A stretch of DNA of 33,123 nt from Bizionia argentinensis JUB59 (lineage in GTDB: Bacteria; Bacteroidota; Bacteroidia; Flavobacteriales; Flavobacteriaceae), in NCBI RefSeq assembly GCF_000224335.1, contig NZ_AFXZ01000042.1, positions 1 to 33,123 of the forward strand, in the 5' to 3' direction. Each line of letters begins with the position of its first letter. Position 1 is the stretch's first letter. Below, piece by piece: positions 28,024-33,123 of the stretch. Under the pieces are notes generated by a model. That model saw only the letters and a program-made list of their open reading frames with translations, did not search any database and was not told the DNA's origin. The position numbers and the translations under genes are program-made.

Positions 28024-28647
28024 TTATTTATTGGTAAAAAGTTTTAAAAAGTTTTTTATGCCGTCTAAGCTATTTGGAACGTATATGGTTGTACCGCGTC
28101 TTATATTATCTTTAATTTGATAGTATGCGCCCATAGGTAGCATTAACAATCCTAAACCACTTATAGTCGTTAAAAGATAACCAAGAAATATAGTAAATGC
28201 TTTTCTAAAAGTTGGTTTACTACCTTTTATCACGTTGTTGTTTATAGCTAAATATTGAATACTATTTTTTTTATCATAAAGTAATTCTACCTTTTTAATA
28301 AAAGTTAATTGATTCGCTTTAAAGCTTATTGGTATCGTTTCTAAAAAAGTGTTTTCACCGCTTATTAAGTAATTAGATTTTAATAGGTTGGCAATTGGAT
28401 TGTAGTTTTTATCAGGTGTATAAAATTGAAATTCTATCGGTTTAGAATCCGCTATTATTTTTACATTCAAATAATATTCACCTACTTTATGATACCATAA
28501 ATCTATTTTTTCTACTTTGGTAAATTGAAAGGGTTTGGTATTAATACTTTTACCTCCTTTTATAATATCTGGCCCTATTTTAAAAGTCAACAAGACGGCA
28601 ATAGTCATGTATATTAATGTATATATAATAAAATTAACTTTAGACAT
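28024..28647 (-). CDS. Two-helix membrane protein in the module 4 operon
   Basis: 207 residues with one membrane helix near 8-28 (IYTLIYMTIAVLLTFKIG) and a second near 148-175 (FLGYLLTTISGLGLLMLPMG), the middle about 120 residues lying on the outside and beta-rich. Unknown family. Its start overlaps the end of the propeller gene by 8 bp, so translation is coupled. It may be part of the immunity unit of the neighbouring toxin tail (membrane immunity proteins are common for membrane-targeting toxins) or a separate cargo gene. Confidence 0.6.
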   Translation of the reverse strand: MSKVNFIIYTLIYMTIAVLLTFKIGPDIIKGGKSINTKPFQFTKVEKIDLWYHKVGEYYLNVKIIADSKPIEFQFYTPDKNYNPIANLLKSNYLISGENTFLETIPISFKANQLTFIKKVELLYDKKNSIQYLAINNNVIKGSKPTFRKAFTIFLGYLLTTISGLGLLMLPMGAYYQIKDNIRRGTTIYVPNSLDGIKNFLKLFTNK

Positions 28648-29662
28648 TTGTTAAGTTTTGATCGTCGTTTTTAAAAATATGTAAAGTATCCTTATTGTCT
28701 GTAACAAATAAATAAGGTTGAAAATATTTTATTGGACGAGGACTTGGAAAGTAAACTCCTTTTTCTTCATGAAACCAGTCATATTGCAATGTTTTAATAT
28801 TAAAAGCACCTATAATACCTCTGCGGTAATCGGTGGTAATAATGTGGTTGTTTTCCAATACAAAATTATCTCGTTGCGAATCAAAAATAGTAGGGTCGTT
28901 AAATAGTTTTTCCATGGGTTCAAATAATGTACGTTTATATCCACCAGTGGCTATATCTACCTCAAAATAACCTATACTGGTAACACCTTTTAATTTCCCA
29001 TTTTTCTCATCTAACACATAATTTGTGTTGTTGCACGCGTCTATTTGCCATAATATCTCGCCTGTATCAGTATGTAAGCCTATTAAAATCTCGTCTCCTA
29101 AACTTAAAACGCATGTTTTGTTATATACCACATAAAAAAGATTTGTTCGTAAATCTTTGTATTCCTCTTGGAAGGAAGTTTCCCATAAAATTTCTCCATT
29201 ATTTATATTGAGTGAAATTACTTTGTTAGCAGCAACACCATATAAAAAATCGTCATTCAAACGTAAAGGTGTATTAGTTTTAGACCACCATAAAACTTCT
29301 TGGGTTTTTAATGAGTATACACCTTGCTCTATCTCAGTTCCTAATTTATCTTTGTAAATTAATATTTTTTCATTATCAACTCCGTAATTATTATATTTTT
29401 TTAATGAACCTTTCATATAAATATCAAATCTATTATCTTCCTTTCTATACATTTCACCAGAAGATGAGTCTTGAAAGTAAAAATTATTGTTATACGAAAA
29501 AAAGCTGTAAAATGAGCGATTAAAATCAATTTTTCTCAAAAACTTCAAACTTTCCAAAGCATAAAAAAAAACTTCACCTGTTTGCTTAGAAACGAGAAGT
29601 TGCTCTTCAATCTTAAAACATTTATAAGTGTTTTCTATTTTCTTAACTTCTTTAAAATTCAT
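28640..29662 (-). CDS. PQQ-like beta-propeller protein, candidate immunity protein
   Basis: 340 residues when started at the ATG at 29662; a TTG four codons upstream is possible but the ATG overlaps the preceding frame's stop as TAATG, which favours it. Repeated GEILW motifs (INNGEILWETS, TDTGEILWQID, KTQEVLWWSK) spaced about 45-50 residues are the blades of a PQQ/quinoprotein-like beta-propeller. No signal peptide, so cytosolic. The upstream frame is a decayed toxin-like tail (29662-29981). The coupling suggests an immunity protein, but propellers this size are unusual for that job; function uncertain. Confidence 0.62.
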   Translation of the reverse strand: MNFKEVKKIENTYKCFKIEEQLLVSKQTGEVFFYALESLKFLRKIDFNRSFYSFFSYNNNFYFQDSSSGEMYRKEDNRFDIYMKGSLKKYNNYGVDNEKILIYKDKLGTEIEQGVYSLKTQEVLWWSKTNTPLRLNDDFLYGVAANKVISLNINNGEILWETSFQEEYKDLRTNLFYVVYNKTCVLSLGDEILIGLHTDTGEILWQIDACNNTNYVLDEKNGKLKGVTSIGYFEVDIATGGYKRTLFEPMEKLFNDPTIFDSQRDNFVLENNHIITTDYRRGIIGAFNIKTLQYDWFHEEKGVYFPSPRPIKYFQPYLFVTDNKDTLHIFKNDDQNLTNV

Positions 29663-29981
29663 TATTTCACCCAATTTATGTAACTAAACTTCCATTCGTA
29701 GCAAATTCTACAAGTTTTTTTTGAATTTGTTATTGAAGGATTAAGACTTGTAAAAAATTCTGGATTTAATTTAAATAATTCTTCTGCCTTTTCAGCATTT
29801 TTGAAAATATTTTGAAACATTACTTTAGCTTCAGTTGCATTGTCATTAAAGTAATACCTGAATTTATTACTTTCAATATATTTATAAAATTGGTTTTGTT
29901 AGTTGCATTACTATGTTTATAATTATGCCATAAGCTCCTGTTATAAAAAGGGGCTTGCGGAGTTGAACCTACAGCAGCCAT
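29662..29981 (-). pseudogene. Decayed toxin-like tail of module 4
   Basis: Two overlapping readable phases on the minus strand. The first starts MAAVGSTPQAPFYNRSLWHN at 29981 and reads to about NKTNF; the second, open from 29898 to the TAA at 29662, continues FYKYIESNKFRYYFNDN, contains NAEKAEELFKLNPEF and CRICYEW, and ends FSYINWVK. Joining them needs one frame break near 29886-29898. The result is a roughly 105-residue domain with no signal and no carrier. The stop overlaps the next ATG as TAATG. I infer a displaced polymorphic-toxin C-terminus that lost its frame. The family was not identified. Confidence 0.5.
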
Positions 29982-30231
29982 TATTTTATGCTTTCATTAA
30001 TCTATTGTGTTCTTTGGGAAATTTTTATTTTATGGATTTTGCTGTTTGTGGAAATATACTACTTCTAAATCACAATATACTACCATATAATAAGCGGTTA
30101 GTTTAAGGTAATTGTTGTTATAAAAGATAAGAAGGCAACTAATGCCATTCTTGTTTGGTAGTTTTTACTCAAAATTTTAATACTGTTTTGTTGTTCTGCA
30201 AAGACTCCCTGATAATAGGCGTGACTTATGA
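29982..30231. other. Spacer between modules 3 and 4
   Basis: About 250 bp with no intact gene. On the minus strand the phase from about 30230 to the TAA at 30098 is open and ends with a hydrophobic run (MALVAFLSFITTITLN) preceded by AYYQGVFAEQQNS; it has no start codon and may be another relic. Confidence 0.3.
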
Positions 30232-30807
30232 TTATTTTATTTTAATGTACCTGTTGTATATATATTCAAACCTTACAGGGTAGTTATTTTCACGTATTAA
30301 TCTTTCTCGCATGTCAGCTATTCCTGCATTTGGTAAATAGTTGTTTTTAATTTTTTGCTTAAGGGCATCTTGTAATGGTAAAAACGCAATTTGTTTATTT
30401 AAGAAATACGTTTCTTTTTGTAGTAATTCATATTCGTTACTATAGGGAAAAACACCTTTTAACTCTTGCTCAAAATTTTGTTTAACTATACGCTCCAAGT
30501 AGTTTAAGCCTTTAAGAATACAATCTCTATCTCTAAACTCACAAATGGGAGTTTTAAAGTCTATGCTTTTTAAAAGGCAGCATGCTGCTATTTTATAATT
30601 TTCACCGCTATTAGTTATAAATATGAACTCTAATATTTTGGAGTTATCATATGCAATATGCAAGCCTAAATAGTCGTTTTTATACATTACATACGAAAAA
30701 CTATCTGTGTTGCCAGTAATAGCAAAATTATGGGCAGCTAAAATTTTGCTGAATACGTGCTCAACATCTGTAGTGAATTCGTGATATCCCCAGTTTTTGT
30801 TATACAT
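30232..30807 (-). CDS. Cytosolic protein, candidate immunity protein of module 3
   Basis: 191 residues, soluble, no signal peptide, with ordinary codon use. It reads MYNKNWGYHEFTTDVEHVFS and contains SFSYVMYKNDYLGLHIAY and CEFRDRDCILKGLNYLERIV. No family recognised. Its size, isolation and position 74 bp after a decayed toxin-like tail (30882-31073) are what I would expect for an immunity gene kept after the toxin died. Other roles are not excluded. Confidence 0.55.
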   Translation of the reverse strand: MYNKNWGYHEFTTDVEHVFSKILAAHNFAITGNTDSFSYVMYKNDYLGLHIAYDNSKILEFIFITNSGENYKIAACCLLKSIDFKTPICEFRDRDCILKGLNYLERIVKQNFEQELKGVFPYSNEYELLQKETYFLNKQIAFLPLQDALKQKIKNNYLPNAGIADMRERLIRENNYPVRFEYIYNRYIKIK

Positions 30808-30881
30808 TTTTAAAATTAATTAATCTTAATATTTGATTATAAAAAGTATTATTACGATAAGTTAATGATTCGGGTTCATTG

Positions 30882-31073
30882 CTAAAATTCTTTAAAATTA
30901 AATTCTGTCAAGCCTGATTCTTCCAAGTCTTCTTTTAACCTACTTCATGCCAATTTGATAGGTGTTGTATTTGGTGAGGTTATTATATCATAATCACGTA
31001 AACTATAATTAATTTTAGATTTTTCAGAGTGATGTCTTTTTCGAAAATCAACTCTTCTTCCAATTTTAAAGCT
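30882..31073 (-). pseudogene. Decayed toxin-like tail of module 3
   Basis: 64 codons in one phase on the minus strand, bounded by TAG at both ends. It reads SFKIGRRVDFRKRHHSEKSK, later SPNTTPIKLA, then an in-frame TGA (30945-30947, a place where Trp TGG would fit), then SRLKEDLEESGLTEFNFKEF. The basic, His-rich start and the acidic end look like a toxin C-terminal domain. Upstream of 31074 the phase breaks; an adjoining minus-strand open frame (30983-31168) may be its continuation. The family is unknown. Confidence 0.45.
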
Positions 31074-31193
31074 CTAACAGAAATGCTACGAGGAACAGAA
31101 AGAGGTGTTTTTAATTGGTTTGAAATCATTGACAAATTATTTAAGACTAAAAAGTTTAAAGACTTCATTCATAAAAATGTAGCTACGCATTAG
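31032..31193 (+). CDS. Doubtful 53-residue open frame opposite the module 3 tail
   Basis: It starts MSFSKINSSSNFKALTEMLR and ends FKDFIHKNVATH. It has coding-like Lys and Glu content and lies against the toxin-like tail on the other strand; both cannot be well-preserved genes. No family, no promoter element seen. Listed only because it is at least as protein-like as the minus-strand frame over 31074-31168. Confidence 0.2.
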   Translation: MSFSKINSSSNFKALTEMLRGTERGVFNWFEIIDKLFKTKKFKDFIHKNVATH

Positions 31194-31214
31194 AGTTTAA
31201 TACTAAAAATGAAT

Positions 31215-31438
31215 TCAAAGAGACGGTATGATTTCTATGTCTTTGTACAATTCATAGTTATTCCTAATATGCTCCGATAGTTCCTTTAATCTTTCAAAAT
31301 CAAATTTTTCTTCCTCCTCTTGTAAACGAAAACTCTTTGAAGTATCTACAAAACTATTATGAAATACAACAGATATTTTTTTTTTCCATTAACATCTTAA
31401 AGCGTAAAATCCCAAGGATGATTGTATAATTCTTTCAT
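31215..31438 (-). pseudogene. Broken immunity-like gene of module 2
   Basis: From the ATG at 31438 the minus strand reads MKELYNHPWDFTL, then TAA, then DVNGKKK; after an A-rich run the frame shifts and continues KISVVFHNSFVDTSKSFRLQ, with LSEHIRNNYELYKDIEIIPS and a TGA at 31215. Repairing one stop and one slip gives about 74 residues, a usual size for an immunity protein. It starts 3 bp after the end of the toxin relic, the expected order. The slip lies in a run of ten A, a typical site of indels. Confidence 0.5.
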
Positions 31439-31441
31439 ATC

Positions 31442-32026
31442 TTATTGAATAATATTAGAGGTGCAATCTGTATTAATAACCATCCCTTCTGTTTTAATAA
31501 CAGCTTCTGGTACTTTCCTTCCAGGAATCCATTAATTATTAGCTCCAAATTCATTCCCCGTAGGTACTTCTATTTTATTTGTTGGTTTAAAATCAATTCT
31601 CAACACCTCTCCTCCCTGCAATTGTTCTACTGGAATCCCTAACTTCTTTGATTGTTCTTTAATAGGTAATTTAATAATATGATTTATTTCCGATTTTGTT
31701 GACACAAATTCTGTTTTCCCTAAATCAGGTTTCCCTATTCCGTATTTATCATAATCTTTTTTTATAACAATTCTTGAAGCTCCATCATCAAACTTAAATA
31801 AATGATTATCAATATAACTTTTATTCAAGTAGTCTGACACTGGTGGTCTACTTCCTTTTGGTAAATTAAGTATTTTTTGCTAATTCCATCCTGCCTTTCA
31901 AGCTCCAGCTAAATCATCCCCCGCATCAGCCAATAGGTAAACATCTATTCCCAAATATTTATGTGAATTCCAAGCAGAAAGGCTCTCAGATACTTCAAAC
32001 TTAGTTTTTTCTTTTAAAAAACCTAT
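31442..32026 (-). pseudogene. Toxin C-terminal domain of module 2, broken by three nonsense codons in one frame
   Basis: One minus-strand phase is coding-like for 195 codons. It reads IGFLKEKTKFEVSESLSAWN, GIDVYLLADAGDDLAGA, then TGA (31898-31900), KAGWN, TAG (31880-31882), QKILNLPKGSRPPVSDYLNK, KYGIGKPDLGKTEFVSTKSE, KLGIPVEQLQGGEVLRIDF, EVPTGNEFGANN, TAA (31532-31534), WIPGRKVPEAVIKTEGMVIN and a final TAA at 31442. The 'GNEFGAN(L)WIPGGK.P..AVI' ending is like the C-terminal domain of Rhs-type polymorphic toxins. All the damage is by substitution, no indel. A signal-peptide fragment stands directly before it in another phase. Confidence 0.6.
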
Positions 32027-32196
32027 GTTGGTTGAAGATCTTTTTTTAATGAGTTTGTTTTTTGAGAATGTTCAATTGAAAAAGAAACTAGGGTTTGGGG
32101 TAAAAGTAGTTCCGTTTTGGCATAAGTTATTTGCGTTCCTATCAGGTACGCTAAGAAGAATAGAAATATGTATTTTATGAATTTAAGAGCGTTCAT
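32023..32196 (-). pseudogene. Signal-peptide fragment at the head of module 2
   Basis: From ATG at 32196 there are 57 residues to a TAG at 32023: MNALKFIKYIFLFFLAYLIG, then TQITYAKTELLLPQ. The n-region, hydrophobic core and TYA cleavage site are those of an exported Bacteroidota protein. It ends at the point where the toxin phase begins, in a different frame, so either a small deletion joined the head of a large secreted toxin to its tail or the two are unrelated. 18 bp after the preceding immunity-like gene. Confidence 0.5.
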
Positions 32197-32214
32197 TTTA
32201 AAACTAGACAGGCT

Positions 32215-32681
32215 TTATGCAGGTTGATTAATTAGTGTCTCTTCTTTCATATCTTCATATAAAGATATTATCTCTTTGAATATTTCTTTAAGTATTTCGT
32301 AAGTATCAAACGAGGGCTTTTTCACTAGTTCGTCAGACTTTATTCCTTTACTATATTCTATTGATTCACAAATAAGAGATGCAGGACCTCCAAACATCAG
32401 ATTTAAACTATTATTTTTACATCCTAAAATAACTTCAACCAATCCATATTTAAGACATAAATGAAGGTTAAAATCTAAATCATTTATTGTATCTACAATG
32501 CGATAAAACTGACCTTTAGACACAAATTTCGATTCATACCCCAATTCTTTAAGGATGGTTAAGACTACTTTTTTTTGTGTTTTATCTAGTCTTTCATCAT
32601 TTTTTCTCGTCTTCTCGCTTAAACTCTTATAGCGATCATAAAAATTGATATTACTAAATATTTTTACTCCTAAATTATACA

Positions 32682-32682
<1 letters not shown>
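32215..32682 (-). CDS. Cytosolic protein, candidate immunity protein of module 1
   Basis: 155 residues, soluble. It starts MYNLGVKIFSNINFYDRYKS and contains RFxRIVDTINDLDFN-like GQFYRIVDTINDLDFNLHL and a helical end (EILKEIFKEIISLYEDMKEE). No family recognised. The start overlaps the stop of the upstream tail as TAATG, so the two are translationally coupled, which is the classic arrangement of effector and immunity genes. Intact, ordinary codons. Function assigned only from context. Confidence 0.6.
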
Positions 32683-32882
<200 letters not shown>

Positions 32883-32897
32883 GCAAAAAATTCATTT

Positions 32898-33122
32898 TCA
32901 ATATTGATTATACTTTGTAATGGATGACGCATTTAGCACATCAATTACTGTATTATCTACTATTTCTATATCAATTAAGCCTTGGTTGTTTACATAATTA
33001 CTTGCACTAGATTATATGTAATGTGATGCTTTTTCAACAATGCTAGCTCTTACTGGGTTTAAATGAATGTCATCCAACTTAGACTACATAAATTTATGTG
33101 AATAAATTTCCTCTGCATGATT
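32898..33122 (-). pseudogene. Decayed REP-associated tyrosine (IS200-like Y1) transposase, C-terminal part
   Basis: 75 codons in one phase to a TGA at 32898, open to the right edge. It reads HAEEIYSHKFM, TAG, SKLDDIHLNPVRASIVEKAS, HYI, TAA, SSASNYVNNQGLIDIEIVDN. IHLNPVRAxIVxxAxxYxxSSAxxY is the signature of the Y1_Tnp/RAYT family, where the consensus has W and Y at the two stops (TGG to TAG, TAT to TAA). RAYTs move REP hairpins rather than themselves. Inactive here. The catalytic Tyr and HUH part are outside the window. Confidence 0.78.
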
Positions 33123-33123
33123 A

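Noticed and set aside
30983-31168. 61-residue minus-strand frame as an independent gene
   Set aside because: Leu/Ser/Asn-rich, no family; more likely a piece of the decayed module 3 tail or chance.
31442-32026. Stop-codon readthrough or recoding in the toxin frame
   Set aside because: Three different stop codons, no consistent context, and nearby relics (31215-31438, 32898-33122) show the same random decay, so simple pseudogenisation explains it.

Overview
The window is AT-rich DNA from the Bacteroidota, almost certainly Flavobacteriaceae. Evidence for this: TAnnTTTG promoter elements, no obvious Shine-Dalgarno sites, DUF4369/TlpA-type and carboxypeptidase-regulatory-like envelope proteins, a triple-tyrosine-like LuxR regulator/TPR kinase pair of flavobacterial style, and typical flavobacterial housekeeping genes. 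No rRNA, tRNA or CRISPR array was seen.

Left part (1-4.2 kb) is accessory. It has the N-terminus of an IS3-type transposase at the edge, an exported protein with a CarboxypepD_reg-like domain, a relic of a response-regulator receiver domain, a 69-residue peptide with a double-glycine leader and a three-cysteine core, and a large lipoprotein ending in a thioredoxin-like domain with a CERC motif. About 0.8 kb of decayed DNA follows.

Middle part (4.2-27.4 kb) is mostly core genome. In order: an M1-aminopeptidase-like protein without the zinc site, fused to an outer-membrane beta-barrel; a LOG-family nucleotide hydrolase; a small lmo0937-type membrane protein missed by length filters; uvrA; a sensor kinase and its response regulator; a four-gene operon (acpH-like, gamma-glutamyltransferase lipoprotein, ATP-grasp ligase, membrane-anchored unknown); glmM; a class-V PLP enzyme with a small partner; a lipid A-type acyltransferase; a rhomboid protease; a DUF4369/TlpA lipoprotein; mnmE; and a class-C beta-lactamase-like hydrolase.

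Right part (27.4-33.1 kb) is the most interesting. Read on the minus strand it is a row of short modules, each made of a C-terminal 'toxin tail' fragment with no N-terminal carrier, followed at once by an immunity-like gene. I count four: tail 32682-32882 + 155-aa gene; tail 31442-32026 + broken immunity gene 31215-31438; tail 30882-31073 + 191-aa gene; tail 29662-29981 + propeller gene + 207-aa membrane gene. Two of the tail/immunity joints are TAATG overlaps. Most tails are decayed by point nonsense mutations and a few frame breaks, while three of the immunity-like reading frames are intact. The array starts beside a decayed REP-associated tyrosine transposase, a REP-like hairpin and an (ATT)10 tract. 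I infer a graveyard of displaced polymorphic-toxin tips whose immunity genes were kept; no toxin family was assigned with confidence.
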